A stretch of 64,000 bases of DNA, from positions 38,626 through 102,625 of the forward strand of contig NZ_LGEN01000011.1 of assembly GCF_001507855.1 (NCBI RefSeq), given 5' to 3'. Source of the DNA: Halomonas sp. 54_146 (GTDB taxonomy: Bacteria; Pseudomonadota; Gammaproteobacteria; Pseudomonadales; Halomonadaceae). Numbering within the stretch: position 1 is the stretch's first letter; each line of letters opens with the position of its first letter. The notes beneath the pieces were generated by a model that saw nothing but the letters and a program-made list of their open reading frames with translations, was not told the DNA's origin and searched no databases. Below are positions 9,244 through 18,581 of this stretch, in pieces. The translations under genes and the position numbers were made by a program.

Positions 9244-9774
9244 CTAGGTTTCAACAGCATTTAGCGCCTTGGAAAGCCGATACCGCTTAAGCGACTCACC
9301 GCTGCGTTCAACCCACTGCTCGCCGTGGTTTTCCCAGCCACGGCGCGTTAGGCGCTCATAGAGCATCGAACTGGCCTCTATTTCCACCCGCCCAAGCCCT
9401 TGCTCAAGCAGCATACGTTCAGCGTGAACCAGCAAGGTGGTGCCAATACCGCGCCCAGCCAACGAAGGCCATACATAGAGCGTTTCAATCCGTCCGGCGT
9501 CTAAGTCTACTTCCAAAAACCCCACACAGCGGCCATCACAAGTGGCAACTAACGTGGTGTAAAGCGCTTGCCGCACCGCCCAGGCACTACCTTCCCGGGG
9601 CAGGGCATTGGCCCACGCACGCCGTTCATCCAGCGTGTAATGAGCGGCAGCGCCTTGCATCACCGCGTGATAAAACACCTCCGCCTGATCGGCAGCGTCC
9701 CGCGCCAGCGCAGCGCGATAAATAATGCGTGCACGTGTGGGTACCGGCGTCAGTTGCTCCTCAGTATTCGTCAT
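9244..9774 (-). CDS. GNAT family N-acetyltransferase
   Basis: The 176-aa protein has the GNAT fold: a core from about residue 20 and the acetyl-CoA motif A around VWPSLAGRGIGTTLL, followed by EIEASSMLYERLTRRGW, the usual helix and strand near the C-terminus. The substrate cannot be told from sequence. It is convergent with nadC and divergent from trmO, so it stands alone. GNAT assignment is firm, the function is unknown. Confidence 0.85.
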   Translation of the reverse strand: MTNTEEQLTPVPTRARIIYRAALARDAADQAEVFYHAVMQGAAAHYTLDERRAWANALPREGSAWAVRQALYTTLVATCDGRCVGFLEVDLDAGRIETLYVWPSLAGRGIGTTLLVHAERMLLEQGLGRVEIEASSMLYERLTRRGWENHGEQWVERSGESLKRYRLSKALNAVET

Positions 9775-9927
9775 ACTTTACCCCTGAGCTGTTCAACAGT
9801 TATGCACTAATGCGTTATTCACTTGCGCGGTATTTGCCCACGCCTCATTCGGTCACGCCTTGCCTATCAGCCTGCTTTATACTGGTCAGATCAACCCTAC
9901 GCGGATCAACCTAAAAAAGGCAGTGTG

Positions 9928-10662
9928 ATGGACGATGCCCCCAACAGCGAGCACTTTACGCTGACCCCCATTGGTTATGTGGTGAGCGACTACCCGGATA
10001 AGTTCGGCATTCCGCGCCAGCCAGGATTAGCCCCCGCTGCCAATGCGCGCCTGGTGTTAACCGCCCCCTACAATGACCCCCTCGCCGTGCGCGGCCTGGA
10101 GGCATTCAGCCATCTATGGTTGAGCTTTATTTTTCATCAAAGCCCCGAGCGCTGGTCGCCGTTAGTGCGGCCGCCGCGTTTGGGTGGCAACCGCAAGATA
10201 GGCGTTTTTGCCAGCCGCAGTACCCATCGGCCTAATCGTCTGGGGCTATCGCTGGTGAAAATAGCGGGCATTGATACCCAGCACGGCGTTACGCTTCAGC
10301 TCCAGGGCTGCGATTTGGTTAGCGGTACGCCGGTAGTCGACATAAAGCCCTACCTTCCCTGGGCTGAATCTCACCCCCATGCACAGGCAGGCTTTGCCCC
10401 GCACGCCCCCACGCTGATGGACGTTGTTTTTCATCCACAGGCACTAGAGACACTTACCAAACGCCAAGATAGCGCCACGCTGTATGCCTTAATCGAGCAG
10501 GTTCTGGGCCAAGACCCAAGACCCGCCTACAAGCAAAAAGAGACCCATTCTGAGCGACTTTACGGCGTTCGGCTGCGTGATGTGGACGTTAAGTTTCGCC
10601 CCTATCCAAACAATGAAGCCACCACCTTGGAGGTGATGGCTGTCGAGCCTTACGCAGAATAA
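9928..10662 (+). CDS. trmO: tRNA (N6-threonylcarbamoyladenosine(37)-N6)-methyltransferase TrmO
   Basis: TrmO (YaeB/TsaA family) methylates t6A37 to m6t6A37 in tRNA-Thr, working on the product of the pathway that includes TsaB at 696-1394. From the ATG at 9928 (AAGG upstream) it is 244 aa; E. coli has 235. Family motifs: LTPIGYVVS, DKFGIPRQPGL, LEAFSHLWLSFIFH, RPPRLGGNRKIGVFASRSTHR, NRLGLSLVKI and the DIKPYLPWAES motif of the beta-barrel active site. The longer frame from 9823 lacks conservation before MDDAPN. Confidence 0.92.
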   Translation: MDDAPNSEHFTLTPIGYVVSDYPDKFGIPRQPGLAPAANARLVLTAPYNDPLAVRGLEAFSHLWLSFIFHQSPERWSPLVRPPRLGGNRKIGVFASRSTHRPNRLGLSLVKIAGIDTQHGVTLQLQGCDLVSGTPVVDIKPYLPWAESHPHAQAGFAPHAPTLMDVVFHPQALETLTKRQDSATLYALIEQVLGQDPRPAYKQKETHSERLYGVRLRDVDVKFRPYPNNEATTLEVMAVEPYAE

Positions 10663-10680
10663 AGAGACCACCGGGGCGGT

Positions 10681-11397
10681 TTAAGCGGGAAAGGTAATGC
10701 CCAAACGGCGGCCGACTTCCTCATACGCTTCAATTACGCCGCCCAACCCCTGGCGGAAACGGTCTTTATCGAGTTTTTCGCGGGTGTTGGCATCCCACAA
10801 ACGGCAGCCGTCAGGCGAGAACTCATCGCCCAGCACTACTTCGCCTTTGAATACACCAAACTCCAGCTTGTAATCCACCAGCAGCATATCGGCTTGGGCG
10901 AACAGCGCCTTGAGAATATGGTTAACCTTGAAGGTTAATACCTTCATTTTGGCTAACTGCTCGGGCGTTGCCCAACCAAACGTTTCCGCCAGCGACTCGT
11001 TAATCATCGGGTCGCCCTTCTCATCGTTTTTCAAGAACAGCTCAAACGTGGGTGGCGTCAGTTCAATACCCTCTTCTACGCCAAGCCGTTTTACCAAGCC
11101 ACCGGCAGCGATGTTACGCACCACGCACTCCACCGGGATCATCTGCATCTTTTTGACCAGGCTTTCCGTCTCAGAGAGCTGCTTTACAAAGTGGGTGGGA
11201 ATCCCCCCTTCCTGCAGACGCTCCATAATGAAGGCGTTAAAGATGTTATTGACCATTCCCTTACGGGCCAGCGACTCCACTTTTTTGCCATCGAAGGCGC
11301 TGGTGTCATCACGAAAATTAAGCACCAACAAATCCGGATCGTCGGTGGTATACACAGATTTCGCCTTACCGGCGTAAAGTTCTTGGCGCTTTTCCAT
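10681..11397 (-). CDS. purC: Phosphoribosylaminoimidazole-succinocarboxamide synthase
   Basis: Joins CAIR and aspartate to form SAICAR in purine synthesis (ATP-dependent). At 238 aa it matches E. coli PurC (237). Start at 11397: [20 protein letters not shown] with CGGAG upstream. Motifs: [33 protein letters not shown] and LVDYKLEFG. It lies 33 bp behind bamC, with dapA before it, the conserved dapA-bamC-purC order. Its 3' end faces trmO at only 18 bp. Confidence 0.96.
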   Translation of the reverse strand: MEKRQELYAGKAKSVYTTDDPDLLVLNFRDDTSAFDGKKVESLARKGMVNNIFNAFIMERLQEGGIPTHFVKQLSETESLVKKMQMIPVECVVRNIAAGGLVKRLGVEEGIELTPPTFELFLKNDEKGDPMINESLAETFGWATPEQLAKMKVLTFKVNHILKALFAQADMLLVDYKLEFGVFKGEVVLGDEFSPDGCRLWDANTREKLDKDRFRQGLGGVIEAYEEVGRRLGITFPA

Positions 11398-11430
11398 GGG
11401 GGCTCCGTAAGGGGTCAAAGGGTCAACAAA

Positions 11431-12414
11431 TTAACGTAAATAGCCGGAAACGCGCTCAAGCAGCTCGCGCTGATCATCGGCGCTGAAGGCTCGCTCACTG
11501 GCGTTAATCGCACGTAGAATCGTCTGGTCGCCATTAGGCTGCAGGGCAAGCCGAATCTCTTGCGACATCTTGCGCACGTCCGCGCTGAACACGATTTGCA
11601 ACGGGTTGCGGTTGCGCTCAGTTTCGGTCATGTATTCGACCAGGAACTCGTAACCATTGGGGTCAGTGGCCAGTAAATCTCGCTGCCCTTCTTGAGCAAA
11701 ATCAAGCTCAAGGTAGTGGTTGAGTTCGGCCCACACGCGATCAATTGGCTGTGGAATAACCGCTTCCCACTCATCGCCCTGTTGGCGAATTTGCAGCGTT
11801 TGTTGAGCAGTTAAGCGCTGGGCGGTCCATGAAGAGGAAGCACTGGCAGAGGCGCTACGTGAACTCAGGTGGCTTTCCAACGCATCCAGGCAGCTGGCCA
11901 TGGTTTGCCCACCGCGCTCACAGCGTACTTCACTGCTGCCTGCGCGCAGCGCACTTTGCAGCCGTATATCTGCCTGAGAAGTGACGATAATGCCCTGGGC
12001 AGCGCTGCTCTGCTGCACCGCCAATTGACGGCTACGCACGAACTCTTCCAGCTGCGGCCAAACCGTACCGGTGTCGGCTGCCACCACCAGCCACGTTTGA
12101 TCGCCTACTTCACGGCGCTCAACATACTCGGGTTCCAACCCACTGCCGATGGTCAACAGCTGCGGAGGCCGAACCTCTGCCGCTTCGTCAAGCCGTACCC
12201 CTTGGGCAGCAGCTTGAGGAACCGGCAGCGCATCGCGGTAACGCTGGGTATTGCGGGTTTCCGGCAGCACTAAAGGCGGCGACGGCGCGGCCTCGGTATA
12301 GTCCAGGTTGCGGTCATGGTAAAAACCACCCCGTGCACAACCGGAGAGCGCGACAGCCGCGGCGAGTGCCAGCGGCACCCATTTAAGCGCACGTTTATTA
12401 AGCACAGAGCTCAT
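11431..12414 (-). CDS. bamC: Outer-membrane assembly lipoprotein BamC (NlpB)
   Basis: Lipoprotein of the BAM complex that inserts beta-barrel proteins into the outer membrane. Starting at 12414 (AAAGGTGG upstream) the 327-aa product has a signal peptide (about residues 1-25) ending in the lipobox LSGC, then an unstructured N-terminal stretch that in the family binds BamD, and two helix-grip domains. It sits between dapA and purC as in E. coli and Pseudomonas, which supports the name strongly since BamC diverges in sequence. The upstream ATG at 12453 would put 13 residues in front of the signal peptide and is not chosen. Confidence 0.88.
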   Translation of the reverse strand: MSSVLNKRALKWVPLALAAAVALSGCARGGFYHDRNLDYTEAAPSPPLVLPETRNTQRYRDALPVPQAAAQGVRLDEAAEVRPPQLLTIGSGLEPEYVERREVGDQTWLVVAADTGTVWPQLEEFVRSRQLAVQQSSAAQGIIVTSQADIRLQSALRAGSSEVRCERGGQTMASCLDALESHLSSRSASASASSSWTAQRLTAQQTLQIRQQGDEWEAVIPQPIDRVWAELNHYLELDFAQEGQRDLLATDPNGYEFLVEYMTETERNRNPLQIVFSADVRKMSQEIRLALQPNGDQTILRAINASERAFSADDQRELLERVSGYLR

Positions 12415-12490
12415 CAAGCCACCTTTAGTCAACAAAACAGGTATCCAGCCCAACGGTGAGTGAGCTGGATAACAAAGGGTTCGCGCCGGG

Positions 12491-13375
12491 CTATTCTTCG
12501 ATCACACCCGCCAACTGCAGTGCTTCACTCACCGTGGCGTGGTATTTATCCGACAGCCACGTCAGCGGCAAGCGAGTACCCGCTTCCATGTAACCCATGC
12601 GGTGCAGCGCCCACTTCACCGGGATAGGGTTCGACTCTATGCCCAGGTTGGTATGCAGCGGCATCAAGCGCGTATTAATTTGGTGCGCCTTTTCGGAATC
12701 ACCGGCCACAGCGGCGGCACACAGTTCGTGCATCGCCCGTGGGGCAACGTTGGCGGTTACCGAAATATCGCCGTGCCCACCCATCAACATAAAGTCACAG
12801 GCGGTTGCATCGTCACCGGAGTAGAGCATAAAGCCACTGCCCTTGAGGCGAGTGATTAGATCCTCGGCACGCTCCAGGTTCCCCGTGGCGTCTTTCAAAC
12901 CGATAATATTATCCACCTCGGCCAAGCGTAAAACGGTTTCATTATATAAATCAGAGCAGGTACGGCTCGGCACGTTATAAAGAATTACCGGCAGCTTGCT
13001 GCCCTCAGCAACCGCTTTAAAGTGCTGATAAAGGCCTTCTTGGGTCGGCTTGTTGTAGTAAGGGCAGACCGACAAGCAGTAATCGGCCCCCACTTCACCC
13101 GCGTATCGCGCCAGCTCAACCGCTTCAGAAGTAGCGTTGGCCCCAGTGCCTGCAATAACGGGGATACGACCGTTCACTTCTTCTACCACGCTGCGGATCA
13201 CATCAAAGTGCTCAGCAAACGACATGGTGGTAGGTTCACCCGTGGTACCAGCGGCCACAATGGCATCGGTGCCATTTTCGAGATGGAAGTTCACCAGACG
13301 GCGAAGCGCCTCCCAGTCGATGTCGCCATTGACCTTCATAGGCGTCGCCAGGGCGACTATGCTGCCTGTGATCAT
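12491..13375 (-). CDS. dapA: 4-hydroxy-tetrahydrodipicolinate synthase
   Basis: Condenses pyruvate with aspartate semialdehyde, the first committed step of lysine/diaminopimelate synthesis. The ATG at 13375 gives [17 protein letters not shown] with AGGTGAGG 9 bases upstream; a GTG at 13390 in frame is less likely. Motifs: [21 protein letters not shown], the catalytic Tyr in [16 protein letters not shown] and the Schiff-base Lys in [12 protein letters not shown]. Length 294 aa (E. coli 292). First gene of dapA-bamC-purC. Confidence 0.96.
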   Translation of the reverse strand: MITGSIVALATPMKVNGDIDWEALRRLVNFHLENGTDAIVAAGTTGEPTTMSFAEHFDVIRSVVEEVNGRIPVIAGTGANATSEAVELARYAGEVGADYCLSVCPYYNKPTQEGLYQHFKAVAEGSKLPVILYNVPSRTCSDLYNETVLRLAEVDNIIGLKDATGNLERAEDLITRLKGSGFMLYSGDDATACDFMLMGGHGDISVTANVAPRAMHELCAAAVAGDSEKAHQINTRLMPLHTNLGIESNPIPVKWALHRMGYMEAGTRLPLTWLSDKYHATVSEALQLAGVIEE

Positions 13376-13569
13376 CCGTTTATTCCTCACCTGCTAAATT
13401 GTGGTATCAATTATCTATGTGTTTTTCACGCTACATATTTGCCGAAACCGAGCGCCATTGCGACACCTTGTATTAGGCGCTAGCCTTCCACAGAGGGCAA
13501 ATGGTACTCAGGCGATTAGAGCCTGTACAGCGTAAAGCGATGAGAGTTTGCACCAGGGTGATGTCGGCT
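13376..13569. other. dapA/bcp divergent spacer
   Basis: The 270 bp between dapA and bcp hold the dapA promoter (not identified) and the bcp promoter. In Pseudomonas a gcvR gene sits here; no trace of it is visible in any frame. Confidence 0.5.
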
Positions 13570-13598
13570 TTGACAACGGTGCCCAGCTTACGTGTAAT
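13570..13598 (+). promoter_or_regulatory. Sigma-70 promoter of bcp
   Basis: TTGACA at 13570-13575, a 17-base spacer, and TGTAAT at 13593-13598 (6/6 and 5/6 matches). The start of transcription would be near 13605, about 40 bases before the bcp ATG. Confidence 0.8.
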
Positions 13599-13645
13599 CG
13601 GGCATAACGCTCAATCTTAACACCCACCCCTAATAAGGACGCATT

Positions 13646-14122
13646 ATGTCTGTTGAAATTGGCCAGCCCGTGACTGATTTTTCCGCGACCGCCACTGGCG
13701 ACACCACGGTAACGCTGTCAGAACTGCGCGGCAAACACGTGGTCATTTACTTCTACCCTAAAGCCAGCACCCCCGGCTGCACCACCGAGGGCGGTGACTT
13801 CCGCGACCGCAAGCCGGCCTTTGATGCCGCGAATACGGTGATTCTTGGCGTCTCTCGCGACGGCCTGCGCGCCCAGGAGAACTTTAAAGCCAAGCAGGAT
13901 TTCAACTTTGACCTGATCTCCGACAAAGATGAACATCTCTGCACGCTGTTTGACGTTATCAAACTCAAGAAAATGTACGGCAAAGAACACCTGGGCATCG
14001 AGCGCAGCACGTTCTTAATTGATAAAGACGGCAAGCTGGCAAAAGAGTGGCGCGGCGTTAAGGTGCCTGGCCACGTTGATGAAGTGCTTGCGGCGGCTGA
14101 AACACTTAACGCCGCTAGCTAG
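13646..14122 (+). CDS. bcp: Thioredoxin-dependent peroxiredoxin Bcp/PrxQ
   Basis: Reduces hydrogen peroxide and organic peroxides. The 158-aa protein carries the peroxidatic Cys in STPGCTTEGGDFRD. The second Cys five residues later, seen in E. coli Bcp, is Gly here, so the resolving thiol must come from elsewhere: the only other Cys is in EHLCTLFD. The ribosome site AAGGA precedes the ATG. Gene order with dapA and the AI-2E permease matches Pseudomonas. Confidence 0.94.
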   Translation: MSVEIGQPVTDFSATATGDTTVTLSELRGKHVVIYFYPKASTPGCTTEGGDFRDRKPAFDAANTVILGVSRDGLRAQENFKAKQDFNFDLISDKDEHLCTLFDVIKLKKMYGKEHLGIERSTFLIDKDGKLAKEWRGVKVPGHVDEVLAAAETLNAAS

Positions 14123-14158
14123 CCCTCATACCCGTACTGGCCTGTTTGTGCTGATGTA

Positions 14159-14189
14159 CCCGCGCTGGCGATGCCTTGGCCAGCGCGGG
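14159..14189. terminator. Bidirectional hairpin between bcp and the AI-2E permease
   Basis: Perfect 11-bp stem CCCGCGCTGGC / GCCAGCGCGGG with a 9-base loop, midway between convergent gene ends. No T-run on either side. Confidence 0.6.
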
Positions 14190-14202
14190 CAGTGGCGGAG
14201 TA

Positions 14203-15309
14203 TCACTCACACTCGTTTGCCGTGGCTTGCCGAACCCGCTTTTCTTCTATCTCATGAATACCTCGCGGCCAGGCGTAAACCAGCGCTTTCAGCAGCGTTG
14301 CCAAGGGAATGGCAAAGAAAATCCCCCAGAATCCCCAAATACCACCGAAGAACAGCACCGCCACAATGATAGACACCGGATGAATATTGTTGGTTTCAGA
14401 GAACAACACCGGGGCTAATACATTGCCATCCAGCGCCTGAATCACGCCATAAGCCACTAATACATATACAAATTCTTCACCAAGGCCGAAGTGAAACCCT
14501 GCGACGGCGGCCACGGGCAGCGTTGCCACCGCCGCCCCGATATACGGCACCAACACTGAAAACCCGACCAGCACCGCCAGCAACGCCGTATAGGGCAAGC
14601 CAAAGAAAGCAAAGGTTAAGAAAGCCACCGTGCCCACAATGATAATTTCGATGAACTTACCGCGGATATAGTTGGCAATTTGATGATCCATTTCGCGCCA
14701 AATCTGCGATAGCAGCGTACGCTTTTGCGGCAGCAGCGAAAGTATAAAGCCTACCAATACGTCACGGTCTTTGAGCATAAAAAAGACCAGAATCGGCACC
14801 AGTACCAAGTAAATAATCAGTGACATAACATTACCCAGCGACGCCAGCGACAGTGTGATGGCACGCTGCCCTAGCTGACTGATTTCACGGCTTGCCACAC
14901 CGATCCAGCCCTGCATTTGGTCGGGGGTAATGATGTTCGGATAGCGCGCTTGAAGATCATCCAACCAATCCTGCCCGCTGGCAAACATACGCGGCGTTTC
15001 CTGAACCAGTGCCGCCATTTGGTTCCAAATAAGCGGCATCAGAATAAACGCCAGGGTTAGCAACACGCTGATGAAGGCTAAAAATATCAAGATCACTGAA
15101 AGCAAATGCGGCACGCCGCGCCGGGTAAGCGCGCCCACGACCCCCTGGAGCAAGAAGGCAATCACCAGCGCGGTAAAAAACGGTGCCAGCATGCGCCCAA
15201 ACCAAATAATGGCCGCAAAGCCTGCCACCAGCACCACCAGCATGATCAGCGCCTCCTCATCCGAGAAGTAACGCTCCACCCAGCTTTTCAGAATTGTGCG
15301 CAGAGTCAT
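14203..15309 (-). CDS. AI-2E family transporter (PerM-like inner-membrane protein)
   Basis: The 368-aa protein has about eight hydrophobic segments, two pairs near the N-terminus (residues 20-70) and a cluster between about 210 and 335 (for example GTVAFLTFAFFGLPYTALLA), with a long soluble stretch between (residues 90-150). This is the UPF0118/AI-2E family; members export AI-2 or exchange Na+/H+, and the substrate here is unknown. Its start overlaps the upstream TusA-like gene by 4 bp, so the pair is coupled. Synteny matches Pseudomonas (PA1007 neighbourhood, from memory). Confidence 0.85.
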   Translation of the reverse strand: MTLRTILKSWVERYFSDEEALIMLVVLVAGFAAIIWFGRMLAPFFTALVIAFLLQGVVGALTRRGVPHLLSVILIFLAFISVLLTLAFILMPLIWNQMAALVQETPRMFASGQDWLDDLQARYPNIITPDQMQGWIGVASREISQLGQRAITLSLASLGNVMSLIIYLVLVPILVFFMLKDRDVLVGFILSLLPQKRTLLSQIWREMDHQIANYIRGKFIEIIIVGTVAFLTFAFFGLPYTALLAVLVGFSVLVPYIGAAVATLPVAAVAGFHFGLGEEFVYVLVAYGVIQALDGNVLAPVLFSETNNIHPVSIIVAVLFFGGIWGFWGIFFAIPLATLLKALVYAWPRGIHEIEEKRVRQATANECE

Positions 15310-15569
15310 GAGCGCGCATCTCCCGCTTTTCGTATCCAGTAAATATAACGATCACCGCGCTGCTCACGCCCTTCCAGCGTATGCGCGCTCTGCTCGGTAA
15401 ATGACGCCATATCACGCCATGAACCTGCATCGGTTGAATGCACTTCAAGCAGCTGACCTGCCGCCAAACCCGCCAAGGCCTGCTTCGCTTTCAGTAACGG
15501 CAACGGGCAATGCAGCCCACTAGTGTCAAGCACCGTGTCGGGCTGAAAGCCCCCAGTTTGCTCAGACAT
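15306..15569 (-). CDS. TusA/SirA-family sulfurtransferase-like protein
   Basis: The 87-aa protein has the family motif CPLPLLKAK (CPxP) near residue 21, whose Cys carries persulfide in this family. Relatives pass sulfur to tRNA 2-thiolation (TusA) or molybdenum-cofactor enzymes; the Pseudomonas orthologue by position is, from memory, linked to molybdenum homeostasis. Because its neighbours are bepA and an AI-2E permease rather than tus genes, I do not assign it as TusA proper. It overlaps the permease start. Confidence 0.85.
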   Translation of the reverse strand: MSEQTGGFQPDTVLDTSGLHCPLPLLKAKQALAGLAAGQLLEVHSTDAGSWRDMASFTEQSAHTLEGREQRGDRYIYWIRKAGDARS

Positions 15570-15886
15570 ACACTCCCCCTCAAAATGCCCTGCCTATTCA
15601 CGGCATCGATTTAAAAATCATGCGTCATCACCGATTTTGCATAATCGATATTGCGCAAACGATGCTGTCTAGTCATTGTTTACTATCTGGTCATTGTGTA
15701 ACAAACCCAGCGGCATAGACTGTTTTTATGGACCGTCTCTATAGACCGTCTCTATAGACGGCCTATTTAGCGACTGATTTCACCAGGCTGTCGATTTAAC
15801 GGCACTTCCCTGTCTTTATCAATGTCACAGCGTCTGTTCACGCCACACGGCGAACGCTGTGCCTAACCATTACTCATGAGGATGCC
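15570..15886. other. Divergent spacer before bepA with short repeats
   Basis: Holds the promoters of the TusA-like/permease pair and of bepA, none clear enough to mark. It contains a perfect 13-bp tandem duplication (15731-15756) and an imperfect 18-bp one (about 15668-15703, both copies with GTCATTGT). No gene is seen. Confidence 0.6.
15731..15756. repeat. Perfect 13-bp tandem duplication
   Basis: GACCGTCTCTATA at 15731-15743 and 15744-15756, followed by GACGG. One of the recurring intergenic microduplications of this window. Confidence 0.92.
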
Positions 15887-17347
15887 ATGCTGCCCTTTCG
15901 TACCGCTTACCCAGGTTGGATATGTGCGTTGGCTTGCGCCTGCGGCAGCTTACTGTATAGCCCGCCAAGCGACGCCATGAACGATTACGGCCTGCCCAGC
16001 CTAGGCACTGCTTCCATGTCGGTCAGCAATGAAGAGCACCGGCTAGGTCGCGCATGGCTGCGCCAATTTCGTGCCCAAGCACCTCAGTGGCATGACCCTA
16101 TCGTTAGCGATTATTTAGACAGCCTGCTGGCCCGGCTAGCGCCGCATAGCCAAATTAACGGCCTGCAAACGATTACCGTAATGGTCGACAACCGCTCGCT
16201 TAACGCCTTTGCCGTTCCCGGCGGCGTGGTGGGGATTAACTCGGGGCTGTTCGCCTTTGCCGAGGATGAAGGTGCTTTTGTCTCAGTGCTGGCACACGAA
16301 CTAGGCCACCTCTCGCAGCGCCACTACGCCCGGGGCAGCGCCCGCGCAGCACAGACCCAACTGCCCGCCATGGCGGCAATGCTCGCAGGCATGTTAATTG
16401 CGGCCAGTGGCGGCGGGGAAGCGGGCATAGCGGCCGCCATGGGTTCACAAGCAGCGTTAATTCAAGACCAACTCAGCTACTCACGCCTGTTTGAACGAGA
16501 AGCCGATAACATCGGCCTGCAAGCCATGGCCAATGCAGGCTACGACCCCAAGGCGATGGTCCGCATGTTCACAGCTATGCAGCGCATGGCACGCCTACAG
16601 GGTGACGCGCCGCCGGAATTCTTGCTCACCCACCCGGTGACTGACAGCCGTTTGAGCGCAGCACAGGATCGCGCCGCCCAGCTTAACATCGCCGATGCTT
16701 ACACCAGCGACACCCTTTACGACATGATGCGCGGCCGTGCGCTGCTGAGTATCTATGCCAATACGCCACGCCAAGCTGCTGCGCGCCTTGCCCAGGAAGA
16801 CGCCGAACAGGCCGCCCAGGACTATTTGGCAGCGTTGATCGCCGCGCGTAACGGCCAAACCGACAGCGCCCTACAGCGCCTAGACCAGCTTGCCCGCGAA
16901 CAGCCCGACTTTGCCATGCTGCCCGCCTCTGCGGCGAGTGTCGCGCTGGAAGCCAGTCGCTACGATGAGGCGATTCAGCGCAGCCAGCGGCTGCTTCGCC
17001 TGATGCCTAACTACCTACCAGCTCAGCTGATATTGGCCGAAGCGCAGCTTCAGCGCGACCCTCAAGCGGCGTATAACCTGCTGCGCGACATTACCGCCCA
17101 GCACCCGGAAAACCCACAGGGCTTTAACCTGCTGGCGGAAGCGGCTGGCCGCAGCGGGCATGATGGCTGGGGCCACTTAGCGCTTGCCGAACACCTTCAA
17201 CTGACTGGCCGCGTCGATCGCGGCATTAGGCAGCTCTCTATCGCCAGGGATGCCGCTGAGCGGGAAAATGACCAGCAGGCGCTGGCACGAATTGAACAGC
17301 GCCGCGAGGCCTTTATTGAGTACCGTGAGGCGCTCGAAAAATTCTAA
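15887..17347 (+). CDS. bepA: Periplasmic M48 metalloprotease/chaperone BepA with TPR domain
   Basis: BepA (YfgC) degrades stalled outer-membrane proteins and helps mature LptD. The 486-aa product has an N-terminal signal peptide (about 1-30), the zinc site HELGH at residues 137-141 with the third ligand in LFEREADNIGL, and a C-terminal TPR region (about 270-480) rich in Ala/Leu helices. Length agrees with E. coli BepA (487). An HPVTDSRLSAA segment after the protease core is typical of the family. It is convergent with nadA across a terminator. Confidence 0.92.
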   Translation: MLPFRTAYPGWICALACACGSLLYSPPSDAMNDYGLPSLGTASMSVSNEEHRLGRAWLRQFRAQAPQWHDPIVSDYLDSLLARLAPHSQINGLQTITVMVDNRSLNAFAVPGGVVGINSGLFAFAEDEGAFVSVLAHELGHLSQRHYARGSARAAQTQLPAMAAMLAGMLIAASGGGEAGIAAAMGSQAALIQDQLSYSRLFEREADNIGLQAMANAGYDPKAMVRMFTAMQRMARLQGDAPPEFLLTHPVTDSRLSAAQDRAAQLNIADAYTSDTLYDMMRGRALLSIYANTPRQAAARLAQEDAEQAAQDYLAALIAARNGQTDSALQRLDQLAREQPDFAMLPASAASVALEASRYDEAIQRSQRLLRLMPNYLPAQLILAEAQLQRDPQAAYNLLRDITAQHPENPQGFNLLAEAAGRSGHDGWGHLALAEHLQLTGRVDRGIRQLSIARDAAERENDQQALARIEQRREAFIEYREALEKF

Positions 17348-17377
17348 CGCCGGCGCTTAATGTGTGCTGTATACAAA

Positions 17378-17407
17378 ACCCGAGCTGGCTAAGCTCGGGT
17401 GCTTTTA
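17378..17407. terminator. Terminator between bepA and nadA
   Basis: 9-bp stem ACCCGAGCT / AGCTCGGGT (17378-17400) followed by GCTTTT on the plus strand and preceded by ATACAAA, so it could also act on nadA transcripts. Confidence 0.8.
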
Positions 17408-17442
17408 AACAATGCTGCCTACCTGCGCCTCAACCCCGAACG

Positions 17443-18471
17443 TCAAGAATTGAAATTAAGCATGCGCTCTAAGGGCTTTAAGGCTTTCAGGCGCAGCGCC
17501 TCATCAACAAAAATTTCACCGCTGCCATCTCGCAGCGCCCCGGCCAGGTTATCCAGGGCGTTCATGGCCATCCAAGGGCAGTGCGCGCAGCTGCGGCAGG
17601 TAGCGCCATTGCCTGCTGTCGGCGCTTCAAACAGGGTTTTGCCGGGCACCGCCTGCTGCATCTTGAAAAAGATGCCTCGGTCCGTTGCGACAATCAGCTT
17701 ATCGTTGGGCAGTTCTTTCGCTGCCTTGATCAACTGCGAGGTGGAGCCTGCCACGTCTGCAAGCTTCACCACCGGCTCAGGCGACTCTGGATGCACCAGT
17801 ACCGCGGCATCAGGGTAGAGGCGCTTAAGGTCTTCAACGCCTTTGGCTTTAAACTCTTCGTGAACGATACAGGCACCATCCCACATCAGCATATCAGCGC
17901 CGGTTTTTTTCTGGATATAGCCGCCCAAATGCTTGTCGGGTGCCCAAAGAATTTTCTCGCCCTTCGCCTGCAGGTGCTCAATCACCTCAACCGCAATCGA
18001 AGAGGTCACCACCCAATCCGCCCGCGCTTTAACGGCAGCCGAGGTGTTGGCATACACCACCACGGTGCGGTCAGGGTGCGCATCGCAGAACGCGGAGAAC
18101 TCATCAACGGGGCAGCCAATATCCAGCGAACAGGTCGCTTCCAGCGTCGGCATCAGCACACGCTTTTCAGGCGAGAGGATCTTGGCGGTTTCGCCCATAA
18201 AGCGGACACCGGCGACAACCAGCGTGGTGGCGTCGTGGCGGGCACCAAAGCGCGCCATTTCCAATGAATCCGCGACACAGCCGCCGGATTCTTCCGCTAG
18301 CTGCTGAATGGCATCATCGGTGTAGTAGTGTGCTACCAAAACGGCGTTATGGGCTTTCAGCAGCCGTTTGATTTCTTCAACACGGGCCTGATCTTCCGCT
18401 GGAATGCGGGTCGGGCAATAGGCTGTGGGCAGCGAAGCATCAAGCTGAGCTTGCGTAGTCATAATAGTCAT
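17443..18471 (-). CDS. nadA: Quinolinate synthase NadA
   Basis: [4Fe-4S] enzyme that condenses iminoaspartate with dihydroxyacetone phosphate to quinolinate, feeding NadC. Motifs: [19 protein letters not shown], the iron-sulfur cysteines in [21 protein letters not shown] and [13 protein letters not shown], and [13 protein letters not shown] place the start at the ATG 18471; an in-frame GTG at 18483 and an ATG at 18462 are alternatives and no strong ribosome site decides. About 342-346 aa (E. coli 347). An inverted repeat (18491-18509) lies just upstream. Confidence 0.94.
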   Translation of the reverse strand: MTIMTTQAQLDASLPTAYCPTRIPAEDQARVEEIKRLLKAHNAVLVAHYYTDDAIQQLAEESGGCVADSLEMARFGARHDATTLVVAGVRFMGETAKILSPEKRVLMPTLEATCSLDIGCPVDEFSAFCDAHPDRTVVVYANTSAAVKARADWVVTSSIAVEVIEHLQAKGEKILWAPDKHLGGYIQKKTGADMLMWDGACIVHEEFKAKGVEDLKRLYPDAAVLVHPESPEPVVKLADVAGSTSQLIKAAKELPNDKLIVATDRGIFFKMQQAVPGKTLFEAPTAGNGATCRSCAHCPWMAMNALDNLAGALRDGSGEIFVDEALRLKALKPLERMLNFNS

Positions 18472-18490
18472 TGTGTCTACCACTGTGACG

Positions 18491-18509
18491 AACAGGGAAT
18501 CCCCCTGTT
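18491..18509 (-). promoter_or_regulatory. Inverted repeat upstream of nadA
   Basis: AACAGGG-AATCC-CCCTGTT, a perfect 7-bp inverted repeat about 20 bases before the nadA start. It could be an operator or an mRNA hairpin; no known NAD repressor site is recognised. Confidence 0.4.
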
Positions 18510-18539
18510 AAACACTGGGCCACGGCGTAGGTAAGTATC

Positions 18540-18581
18540 GTTCTATACCTAAGGTTTTATACCTATAGTTTTATACCTACG
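18540..18581. repeat. Three 14-bp tandem copies upstream of nadA
   Basis: GTTCTATACCTAAG (18540-18553), GTTTTATACCTATA (18554-18567), GTTTTATACCTACG (18568-18581). Each copy contains TATACCTA and lies in the nadA upstream region, so it may affect promoter strength. Confidence 0.88.

Noticed and set aside
9823..9927. N-terminal extension of trmO back to 9823
   Set aside because: The family start is MDDAPN at 9928 with a ribosome site; the extra residues lie in the intergenic region.
13501..13620. 39-codon frame before bcp (starts MVLRRLEPVQ)
   Set aside because: The possible ribosome site is too close to the ATG and the frame runs across the clear bcp promoter at 13570-13598.
15636..15735. 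Short frame starting MRHHRFCIIDIAQ in the bepA upstream region
   Set aside because: No ribosome site, and it crosses duplicated sequence.
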